A stretch of DNA of 64,000 bases, from NCBI RefSeq assembly GCF_017654485.1, contig NZ_CP061091.1:2734501-2798500 (forward strand). The letters run 5' to 3'. Under the pieces are notes generated by a model. That model saw only the letters and a list, made by a program, of their open reading frames with translations. It searched no databases and had not been told where the DNA came from. This DNA comes from Roseomonas marmotae. Lineage in GTDB: Bacteria; Pseudomonadota; Alphaproteobacteria; Acetobacterales; Acetobacteraceae. Each line of letters starts with the position of its first letter. Position 1 is the first letter of the stretch. Below are positions 28,150 through 35,090 of the stretch, piece after piece. Position numbers and translations under genes: made by a program.

Positions 28150-28380
28150 GTGCAGTTCTTCCAACCTGTTGAAACCCTGTCGGACTTCTATTCCCTCGAT
28201 GAGGGAGACGTCCTTTGCGGGTATATGGACGGCATCCAGGGCCTGCCATGCGACGTCCAGCAGGTCTCACGATCCTACTGGCACGGCTGGCGCAATGGCG
28301 TGGTGGATGGCGGCTTCATCGAACCGGATGAAGCGCATCAGAAGCTCGAAGCCGCGTTCCTGAACTTTCATTCGCGGTAA
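28150..28380 (+). CDS. RMF-like small protein (76 aa)
   Basis: Starts at GTG 28150 with MQFFQPVETLSDFYSLDEGD. Residues 24-50 contain GYMDGIQG, then C34, then RSYWHGWRNG, closely matching the GYxxGxxG...C...RxxWxxGWR pattern of ribosome modulation factor, which binds stationary-phase ribosomes and makes inactive dimers. An acidic N-terminal extension of about 22 residues and a helical tail are additional. It diverges from the FeeM-like operon across 247 bases. The ribosome site is weak. Homology to RMF is judged from motif only. Confidence 0.6.
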   Translation: MQFFQPVETLSDFYSLDEGDVLCGYMDGIQGLPCDVQQVSRSYWHGWRNGVVDGGFIEPDEAHQKLEAAFLNFHSR

Positions 28381-28551
28381 TCGCCTATAGGCTGGATCAC
28401 CCGGCATCTGAGCTTGTCGCCGATGGCATGAAACACCAGCGGTCTGGCGAAGGAGTGGCGTGGAGGACCGTAGCCGCGGAGCGCTTGGCGCGGTACCGGA
28501 ACAAAGGGCTGATGCGGCGAAAGGGACACGCATATGAGCCCGGCGCGTTCG

Positions 28552-28797
28552 CTACGTCCTGAAGTAGCGCACCAGTTCCAACTCATCCGCCGTCAGGTCC
28601 AGCTGGCCGATCAGCGCCGCGAGGCGGTCCTCGGCCCAGTCCTGTAGCTCCCCGGCAGGATAGGCCTTAACGGTGCGGGCCATCATGCACAGCGCCAGAA
28701 CTCGCGTGTGGCGTGTCCCCTCATCGAACACAGCCCCAATCTGCTCGACTGCATCGTCAAGAAATCTGACAGGCACGGCGTACAACGAGGTACTCAT
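28552..28797 (-). CDS. Small conserved hypothetical protein, copy B (81 aa)
   Basis: Paralogue of the protein at 16659-16907. Shared blocks are FLDDAVEQI, LALCMMA, YPAGELQDWAEDRL and LELVRYFR; 47 of 81 aligned residues are identical by hand count. The start at 28797 (MSTSLYAV) aligns exactly with copy A; an in-frame ATG 15 bases upstream is less likely. No known family, signal or membrane helix. It ends beside the decayed island, with 30-base AT-rich upstream flank and no partner gene. Confidence 0.78.
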   Translation of the reverse strand: MSTSLYAVPVRFLDDAVEQIGAVFDEGTRHTRVLALCMMARTVKAYPAGELQDWAEDRLAALIGQLDLTADELELVRYFRT

Positions 28798-29383
28798 TCC
28801 ATGGACCCCCAATTACCTATGGGAAATTATATGCCACCCAGGGTTGTTTATTAAGTAGCAGGTATGGATCCACTATGGAAGCGCAACATTTTTTTACCTC
28901 AACCCTGGGATGCATAACCTTCAAAATACAGGTCGTTAGAGGAACCATAAGCTAGGCATATTTGCGTGTCTGGCGTCCATCGTGCCAAGCTCTGCGGAGC
29001 CGGTCCTGTGCCCTGACCGAATAAGGGCCGCTTCAGTAACGGGGCATCCTTCGTCAAGCCGAGAATGGCGCGTGGTGGGGTCCGCGTGTGCAAGCTGTGC
29101 CGCGGCTTCCTGATGACGCTAGGTCCTGATCACTGCTGCTGCTCAGCGAATTCCCTCACCTGAGATCACCTCGGGTTTATGCTTCGGTCCGTGGTCAGCG
29201 CGATGGCTGCCAACATGATGCTGGTCCAATTGAGGGTCCGATGCGCCCATCTCATAGGCGTGCTCGACTTTGGGTCGGCGACAGTCCTGACCACGGCGTC
29301 ATCGGAACCCCGTCCCGGTGGGGACCTCGAAAGTCTACGTTCAGGCAGACATCAGTGGCAGCTTGCGGCCTTCACCTTGGCGA
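28798..29383. other. AT-richer intergenic stretch at the island edge
   Basis: Nearly 590 bases. The first 120 are clearly lower in GC than the rest of the window. From about 29180 to 29383 the sequence may be the non-coding 3' flank of the IS110-family remnant. No ribosome sites, families or RNA genes were recognised. Short open frames here are not supported. Confidence 0.45.
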
Positions 29384-30419
29384 TCATACGCCAACGTGCC
29401 CTGGCGCGGCATCCAGACGGAAATCTGTGCCATCGCCCCACATCCGGTGAAGGATCGTCCCGATCCGCCGTGCCAAGGCCACCATCGCCCGTTTGATGCC
29501 TCGCCGCTGCCGCACTTGGACAGCCCAGCTTCTGAGCCAGGATGCGGGGCCCCGATGCATCAACACGGTGGCCGCCTGGCACAAGGCTCGTCGGAGATTG
29601 GCATCCCCGGCCCGCGTGATGCCGCCTGTGACATCGCGTTCGCCGGATTGATGGCGCGATGGCGTCAGGCCAACCCATGGATCAACCTTCTTGGACGAGG
29701 TGGAACCGGGACGGATCATCGACGGCCGAACGAAAGGTCAAGGCGACCACGGCGCCGACGCCCGGCATGGTCATCATGCGGCAGCAGATGGGATCATCCT
29801 TGGCCAGCACCCGAACCACACGCTCGAGCCCGGCCAGTTCCTGGCGTAGGCCGTCGCGCGCCCGGAGCATCGGAGCCGAGGCAGCTTCCAGCATGGCATT
29901 GCCCTCAACCAGCTCGCGAACCCGGACCTCAAAGCGACCGCGCGAGATCTGCCCTACCTGGAGTCCGAAGTTCCTCAACAAGCCGCGCAGCGACAACTCG
30001 ATCGCGATCATGCTCTGCTGGATGGCTTTGCGCGCGCCAAGTAAGGCACGGACTTCCTGGGCCGAGACGGATTTGCAGTGCACCGGCCTGAACCAGCCCA
30101 GGTGGAGCAGCCGCGCGATGCCCTCGGCATCGCGCCGATCGGTCTTGATCGGCATCGCCTGCAAGGCCCCTTTGACCTGACGGGTCTCCATAAGAACGAC
30201 ATCTGCGCCAGCCTCGCTGAGGCCGCGATGCAGCCACTGCGACAAAGGCCCGGCCTCAAGACCCATCATGGTCACTTCGCCGTCCAAGCTGCCCGTGAAC
30301 TGCGCGATCACCGCCGGATCGCTGGCAACCTGCGCCTCCCTCACGATCTTGCCGTGCTCATTGAGCGCGCAGACCGCTGTCTTGGCCAAGAGAGAATCAC
30401 GCAGCGCTCTGTGGCTCAA
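29384..30419 (-). pseudogene. IS110-family transposase, frameshifted
   Basis: Two overlapping minus-strand frames join into one IS110 recombinase. The first (30419 to 29682) has LAKTAVCALNEHGKIV, KTDRRDAEGIARLL and MMTMPGVGAVVALTFRSAVDDPSRF, then runs to a stop. The second (29719 to 29384) continues with SSKKVDPWVGLTPSRHQSGE and GDANLRRALCQAA, the conserved C-terminal Ser domain. One base lost or gained near 29700 explains the switch. The extreme N-terminus, normally GLDVS, is not recognisable, and the adjoining sequence resembles the end of another IS, so the 5' end is probably truncated. Not functional as it stands. Confidence 0.85.
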
Positions 30420-30719
30420 CCCTGTTTATGGGTCCTGACCCTAGGTAGAAAACCCATACAACTTATTGGCGCTGCTGGTGTTTTATCTCCTGAACGGGTT
30501 TGAACGGCTCAGGAGGCTGAGATGGCGCGGTTGTTCTGGCTGTCGGATGAGGCTTGGGCTGCCATTGAGCCACACCTGCCGCGCGGCAGGCCAGGCAAGC
30601 CCCGCGTGGATGACCGGCGGGTGATCAGCGGCATCCCGCACGTGCTCAAGACCGGTTGCCGTTGGCGCGATGTGCCTGCGGCTTATGGTCCGCCGACTAC
30701 CATCTACAACCGCTTCAAC

Positions 30720-30723
30720 AGAT
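30720..30723. repeat. Target-site duplication AGAT, left copy
   Basis: AGAT precedes the inner IS and is repeated directly after it at 32006-32009. Removing the IS and one copy restores the reading frame NRFNRWSGRGLWQ of the interrupted transposase. Confidence 0.8.
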
Positions 30724-32005
30724 GGACACTTCGAAAAACCTCGCTGTTGACGCGCTGAGCTGATTCACTGAGGTCATCAGCGGAGGCAGTGGCGATGGCG
30801 GATCAGCCGGGCTTCTTCGATGTGGATGAGCGGTATGCCGCGCTTTCTGCGGCGGGCGACCCACTGGAGCGCCTTTCGAAGGTGGTCGACTTCGAGATTT
30901 TCCGTCCCGTGCTGGATGCGGCGCTGGCGCGCTCGGACCGCAGCCGCGGCGGACGCCCGCCCTATGATGCGGTGCTGATGTTCCGCATCCTGGTGTTGCA
31001 GGCGCTCTACAGCCTCTCCGACGAGCAGGCCGAGTTCCAACTGCGCGACCGGCTGTCCTTCATGCGCTTCGTGGGGCTTGCCCTGCACCAGGTGGTGCCC
31101 GATGCCAAGACGATCTGGCTGTATCGCGAGCAGCTCAAGCAGGCGGGTGCCATGGAGGGGCTGTTCCGCCGCTTTGACGAGGTGCTGGCGGCCAAAGGTT
31201 TTCTCGCCATGGGCGGGCAGATCATCGATGCCACGATCATCGCCGCGCCGCGCCAGAAACTCACCATCGAGGAGAAGGCCACCATCCGGGAGGGCGGCAC
31301 GCCAGAGGGCTGGTCCCGTGCCAAGAGGGCGCAGAAGGATCGGGATGCCCGGTGGACGCTCAAGCGCGGTAAAGCCAAGCCCAAGCCAGAAGGCAATCAG
31401 CGCCAGGTCATCCAGATCGCGGTGCCCATCTTCGGTTACAAGAGCCATATCGGCATCGACCGGCGGCATGGATTGATCCGCCGCTGGACGGTCACCGATG
31501 CCGCTCAGCACGACAGTCGCAGCTTTCCCGTCCTGCTGGATCCCGAGAACACGGCCAGCCGCGTTTGGGCGGACACGGCCTACCGCACCAAGCGCAATCT
31601 GAAAGTGCTGGAGCAGCGCGGCCTGTCCGAGAGGATCCAGTTCCGCCGTCCGCCGCGGCGCCAGCTCTCCGAACAACAGGCGAAGGCCAATGCCACACGC
31701 GCCCGGATCCGCTCGGGCATCGAGCACGTCTTCGCCGCCCAGAAGCACCGTATGAGGCTGTTCGTCCGCACCATCGGCATCGCTCGGGCACAGGTGAAGA
31801 TCGGCATGGCCAATCTCGCCTATAACTTCACCCGCTTGGCGTGGCTCAGCACCCGAACTGCGCCCGCATAACCTCGTAGCCCCCACCAAGGGCGGCACTC
31901 GCCGTCCAAAGCCGGTGACCTGGCGGCGTCAGCAAGGGTATGTCACAGCCTGAGGCAACGATCCTGCTCGCCCGCCCGCGCAGCGGCCGGTAATTCGAGG
32001 GGTCC
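30724..32005 (+). mobile_element. IS5-family insertion sequence (inner, 1282 bp)
   Basis: The left end GGACACTTCGAAAAACC matches the reverse complement of the right end, GGACCCCTCGAATTACC, at 13 of 17 positions. The element is bounded by AGAT duplications and carries one intact transposase gene. It inserted into the older IS5-family transposase. A deleted relative of this IS lies at 60.9-61.1 kb. Confidence 0.88.
30795..31871 (+). CDS. IS5-family transposase, intact
   Basis: 358 residues. The N-terminal domain has RSRGGRPPYDAVLMFRILVL and LSDEQAEFQLRDRLSFMRF, typical of IS5 group transposases. The DDE catalytic core is visible: Asp in GQIIDATIIAAP, Asp in VWADTAYRTKRN and Glu in RSGIEHVFAAQKHRM. 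ATG 30795 is favoured because GGAGG is eight bases upstream; GTG 30789 is too close. No stop or frameshift, and ends and target duplication are present, so this element may still be mobile. Confidence 0.92.
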   Translation: MADQPGFFDVDERYAALSAAGDPLERLSKVVDFEIFRPVLDAALARSDRSRGGRPPYDAVLMFRILVLQALYSLSDEQAEFQLRDRLSFMRFVGLALHQVVPDAKTIWLYREQLKQAGAMEGLFRRFDEVLAAKGFLAMGGQIIDATIIAAPRQKLTIEEKATIREGGTPEGWSRAKRAQKDRDARWTLKRGKAKPKPEGNQRQVIQIAVPIFGYKSHIGIDRRHGLIRRWTVTDAAQHDSRSFPVLLDPENTASRVWADTAYRTKRNLKVLEQRGLSERIQFRRPPRRQLSEQQAKANATRARIRSGIEHVFAAQKHRMRLFVRTIGIARAQVKIGMANLAYNFTRLAWLSTRTAPA

Positions 32006-32009
32006 AGAT
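32006..32009. repeat. Target-site duplication AGAT, right copy
   Basis: Direct repeat of 30720-30723 at the right end of the inner IS; the interrupted transposase resumes right after it. Confidence 0.8.
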
Positions 32010-32602
32010 GGTCCGGACGCGGCCTGTGGCAGCGCCTGTTCGCGAAGATGGCCGCCTCGGGTGAGGTGCCTCAGGAACTCAGCCTGGACGCCTCCCACGT
32101 GAAGGCGCACCGCTCGGCGGCGGGCGGACAAGGGGGGAGTGGACGCAAGCGGTTGGACGCTCGCGCGGCGGCCGCACCTCGAAAATCCATTGCCTGGCCG
32201 ATGATCATGGCCGACCGGTCGCTTTCGCGCTGACGCCGGGCAATATCGCCGACATCAGCATGGCGCTGCCACTGCTCGGGGCCGTGGCCGCACCGAAGTG
32301 CCTCATCGCAGACAAGGCTTATGACGCCGAAAGCCTGCGGCGCTGGCTCAAGGAGCGCCGCATCAAGGCCGTCATCCCTTCCACCGCAACCCGCACCAAG
32401 CCCTATCCACTCGACCGGCGCGCCTATCGGCGCCGCAACCAGATCGAGCGCCTGTTCTGCCGTCTCAAGAACTGGCGGCGCGTCGCCACCCGCTACGACC
32501 GCCTCGCCCAGAATTACCTGGCCGCACTCGCGCTGATCGCCGCCGTCAGCGAGTGGATCTAAATGAGGCCCCTACCTAGCATCACAACAAAGGCCCGCGT
32601 TG

Positions 32603-33502
32603 TCAGGCCTCTTTGGCCTGAGAGTAGAGGTACGTGAGCCTCTTCACGTACTCGGTGACCCGCGCAATTTCCTCCGGCTTCGGTTCGGAGGCGCGCGTCC
32701 AGGTCACATCCTCTGTGATCATCCTGGCCGGGTTGCCACCGACTGCGGTACTGGGCGGCACATCCTTAGTGACAAGGGCCGACGCGCCAACGATGGCGCC
32801 GGGACCGATGGTAACGCCTTTCAGCACGGTCACTCGCTGCCCCAGCCAGACATGGGGGTACAGGATGATGGGCGGGTTCGGCTCTGTGGGATTGTTGATC
32901 ACCCGCCCAGTATTCAGATCGAACACCGCATGCATATCGGTTGGGCGAAGCACGATTTCGGTGGCGAACATGCAGTCCTCGCCAACCAGCACCCCGTCAC
33001 CCTGCCGCCGCAATTCGGTGTAAAGGCCGTTCGTCGTTGAGCCGCGCCCCCAGTACAAAACCGCTGAGCTTCCGTGGAAGGAAATCAATGCCAGATTATC
33101 TCTATCGCTTCCCATGTCGTACAAGCGATTTCCTTGTCCAGCGAGAAGCAAACGACCAGTAAATCCATGAGTGCCGTCAATAAATACATGATTTTCATGC
33201 GCGTGCTCAGCGATCTTTACGCTGAGGTTCCGCTTCGAATTTTTGCTTACGTAGAACGTAACTCTGGTTTTGCCTCGCGCTCGCGGTGACGGATCAATCA
33301 ATTCAATATTGATCCCATAATTCTTAAGATTTCTAGCACTATCCGCATCAGTAATCTTCAGAATATCCATGCCAACCAATTCAGGGAGAGAAAATCCTTC
33401 ACTTCCCAAGAGAGGAAATTGGTCCTGGATTGATAAATTATTTGATTCCACAGGGCCACCATTTTCTGGAGGGAACAGATCGAGTAACGTCGCGACTCTC
33501 AT
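32603..33502 (-). CDS. Acyltransferase with left-handed beta-helix (hexapeptide repeats)
   Basis: 299 residues. The C-terminal third carries hexapeptide turns: VLVGEDCMFATEIVLRP, then IILYPHVWLGQRVTVLKGVTIGPGAIVGASALVTKDV and the closing VGGNPARMI, the LbetaH pattern of sugar or serine O-acetyltransferases. The N-terminal 150 residues (ENGGPVESNNL..., then FYVSKNSKRNLSVKIAEHAHENHVFID) are not recognised and are unusually AT-rich for this genome, suggesting recent transfer. ATG 33502 is used; GTG 33526 is an alternative but abuts its GGAGG with no spacing. It likely decorates a polysaccharide. It lies inside the decayed island with no capsule genes nearby. Confidence 0.75.
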   Translation of the reverse strand: MRVATLLDLFPPENGGPVESNNLSIQDQFPLLGSEGFSLPELVGMDILKITDADSARNLKNYGINIELIDPSPRARGKTRVTFYVSKNSKRNLSVKIAEHAHENHVFIDGTHGFTGRLLLAGQGNRLYDMGSDRDNLALISFHGSSAVLYWGRGSTTNGLYTELRRQGDGVLVGEDCMFATEIVLRPTDMHAVFDLNTGRVINNPTEPNPPIILYPHVWLGQRVTVLKGVTIGPGAIVGASALVTKDVPPSTAVGGNPARMITEDVTWTRASEPKPEEIARVTEYVKRLTYLYSQAKEA

Positions 33503-33635
33503 ACACCCGTTTGGGCCGGATATCACCTCCGCTACTGAGCGGTGTAGTTGAGGTCTCTCATCAAATCAATTTCAAGGAAGGAGAAAAAACAGTTCGGAGT
33601 TGACACGAAATAGGGCACTTACTATCAGGAAAGCG

Positions 33636-33857
33636 ATGCAGCCTTTCCTTCCAGAAGCCGCCCCCCTCAAAAACGTTAGCTCTGTTGAGGACTTGGCGTC
33701 TGCAGAACGGGTGCTGGCCGACATCTGTTCCCGCATAGAGCGAGGAGAGGATGTTGACGTTCGAGCAACATTGGCGGTTCTGACGAAGACGATGGCGCTC
33801 CTGGTGGCTGGCGCAAGAACTGCGGAGGATGTACAGCTCAAGACTGTCACCGGCTAA
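33636..33857 (+). CDS. Small hypothetical protein (73 aa)
   Basis: Starts MQPFLPEAAPLKNVSSVEDLASAERVLADICSRIERGEDVD and is mostly helical and acidic. AGGA lies five bases before ATG 33636; a TTG at 33600 is a less likely start. No family recognised. It sits on the island between the acyltransferase and the lysozyme fragment. Confidence 0.45.
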   Translation: MQPFLPEAAPLKNVSSVEDLASAERVLADICSRIERGEDVDVRATLAVLTKTMALLVAGARTAEDVQLKTVTG

Positions 33858-33866
33858 GACACGACG

Positions 33867-34103
33867 CTAACCCAGCCCAAGTATGCGGCTCCGCATCCAG
33901 CCATAGACGAAGGCCTCTTGGCTCGGGCCGCCCTCAGCCAGGGACAGGTAGTGGCCGGCCTGGAAGGACTTCACCACCTCCCGCAGCACGGCCCGGCCCT
34001 CGGTGCCTCGCCGCTGGAGGAAGCTGTTGAGCGCCGCCCGGGTCATGGCGCCGCAGGTACCATCCACGGTGATGTCTGCATAGAGCGTTCCTCGCCCGCT
34101 CAT
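33867..34103 (-). pseudogene. GH108-type lysozyme/secretion-activator protein, C-terminal fragment
   Basis: The 78 residues have TVDGTCGAMTRAALNSFLQRRG and FQAGHYLSLAEGGPSQEAFVYGWMRSRI, matching the end of the GH108 (TtsA-like) domain, specifically the LxxxQxxxYxxLAxxxPSQExFxYGW region. The catalytic N-terminal half with its Glu-containing motif is missing and replaced by integrase remnant sequence. Probably a relic of a phage or island endolysin. Confidence 0.65.
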
Positions 34104-34780
34104 GTCCCCCAGCCCGAAGGTAGCGCGGCCTTTCTGGCAGCCTACGACCGGACCCGGGACAGCTTTAGAAGCAAGAGAGCGGCCTGGCAGCGGCCGTCAC
34201 ACGGTAGACGACGCAATTACCTCATATCTTGGGAGCGCGGATTACAAGCAGTTGGCCAGGGGTAGCCAAGCCGACTACCGCCGGTCCTTACTGACCGGCT
34301 ATCTCCTGACCGCCCAGCGGGGTGGCGATGTGACCAGCTTCGCCCCGGATCAATATGATGAGGAGCGCCAGATGCTGCGGCTCAAGCAGGCGAAGACCAG
34401 CGAGGATCTGCTGCTTCACGTCACGCCGAGCTTAGCCCGAGCGCTGGCGGCAATGAAGAGGAAGAACTAAGCGCGCCTTTTTCCGACCCCGCGCGGCGAG
34501 CCGTGGACTACCGCCAACGCTCAGGAGACGCTGAGCCCGGCTGCTGGGCATCCTCAAGCTGCCAAGGTCCACCCTCCAGGGCCTTCGCGCCACCGTGCCG
34601 GCCGCTCTGAAGCTGCCGGGCTTTGAAAACCGCGCGATCCGCGCCCTGACCGGCCACACCAGCGATGCCGACCTGGACGTCTAGCTGCGTTGCGTGGACC
34701 ACTATCCGCTGGCGCGGCAGGCACAGGAGGCGTTGGAGGGACAGTTTGCCGCGATGCTCGAGCTGATTGAGGGAGGAGCC
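34102..34780 (+). pseudogene. Tyrosine recombinase/integrase, decayed
   Basis: Pieces in different frames line up along an integrase. GSAAFLAAYDRTRDSF is a typical early motif, followed by HTVDDAITSYLGSADYKQLARGSQADYRR (arm/core-binding part). An internal deletion near 34283 joins it to LLTAQRGGDVTSFAPDQYD and TSEDLLLHVTPSLARAL (catalytic core). After another frameshift come LQGLRAT (degenerate HxLR box) and NRAIRALTGHTSDADLDV followed by TAG at 34682-34684, where the catalytic Tyr codon is expected; the tail VDHYPLARQAQEALEGQF is still readable. It lies 140 bp from tRNA-Glu, a usual integration site. Confidence 0.75.
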
Positions 34781-34876
34781 AGCCCCAACCGCTTCGCAGG
34801 ATCGACCGGGCGCGCAGCAGCCAAAGCGCGGGAGCGCCGTTATCCAACAGGCATCCAACAGTCCAACAGAAGCCGC

Positions 34877-34914
34877 AAAAAAATAAGACCAAAGGGCGCT
34901 AACCCTTTGGTCTT
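34877..34914 (-). terminator. Intrinsic terminator of tRNA-Glu
   Basis: AAGACCAAAGGG (34885-34896) pairs with CCCTTTGGTCTT (34903-34914), 12 perfect pairs. On the minus strand it is followed by a run of T (A-run 34877-34883 on the plus strand). It begins 7 bases beyond the tRNA 3' end. Confidence 0.92.
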
Positions 34915-34920
34915 GTTGAA

Positions 34921-34996
34921 TGGCATCCCCAACGGGATTCGAACCCGTGTTACCAACGTGAAAGGCTGGTGTCCTAGGCCTCTAGACGATGGGGAC
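34921..34996 (-). tRNA. tRNA-Glu (anticodon TTC)
   Basis: 76 bases including encoded CCA. On the minus strand it starts GTCCCCATCGTCTAGAGG and has the T-loop GGTTCGAATCC. The anticodon stem-loop CCAGC-CTTTCAC-GTTGG carries TTC at the centre of its loop. The acceptor stem GTCCCCA pairs with TGGGGAT by the usual cloverleaf with one G-T. It is followed by a strong terminator and flanked by integrase remnants, so it was probably an attachment site. Confidence 0.97.
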
Positions 34997-35090
34997 ACAG
35001 TCTCTGTCCGCGTCATGCGCGGCGGGCCGGTTACTACTGTATCAGGCGGAGTGCGTCTAGCCCCCCGCCGACACAGAATCGGTCGGTTTT

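Larger units (their letters stand above)
30522..32562 (+). pseudogene. IS5-family transposase split by an inserted IS
   Basis: The first part (30522 to about 30723) begins MARLFWLSDEAWAAIEPHLPRG and has RVDDRRVISGI and GCRWRDVPAAYGPPTTIYNRF, the typical IS5/IS427 N-terminus. After the inserted IS the frame resumes at 32010 with SGRGLWQRLF, then DASHVKAHRSAAGG, an out-of-frame stretch around 32150-32230, then DKAYDAESLRRWL and RNQIERLFCRLKNWRRVATRYD, ending at 32562. DDE-type residues lie in DASHVK, DKAYD and RNQIERLF. At least one further frameshift exists near 32140 unless this group uses programmed frameshifting. Confidence 0.85.
30441..32579 (+). mobile_element. IS5-family element (outer), interrupted by a second IS
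   Basis: CTAG occurs at 30441-30444 and again at 32576-32579. Inside, the ends read GTAG... on the left and, in reverse complement, GTAGGGG... on the right, giving short imperfect terminal repeats. CTAG is a common IS5-group target duplication. The element carries a transposase split by the inner IS at 30720. Boundaries are read by eye and could be off by a few bases. Confidence 0.6.

Noticed and set aside
34102..34470. Functional integrase
   Set aside because: The open piece joins N-terminal and catalytic fragments across a deletion and lacks the C-terminal HxLR and Tyr region in frame.
35075..35090. Plus-strand terminator-like CCGAC/GTCGG plus T-run near the recJ stop
   Set aside because: Both flanking genes are on the minus strand, where it reads as an A-run; stem is only five pairs.
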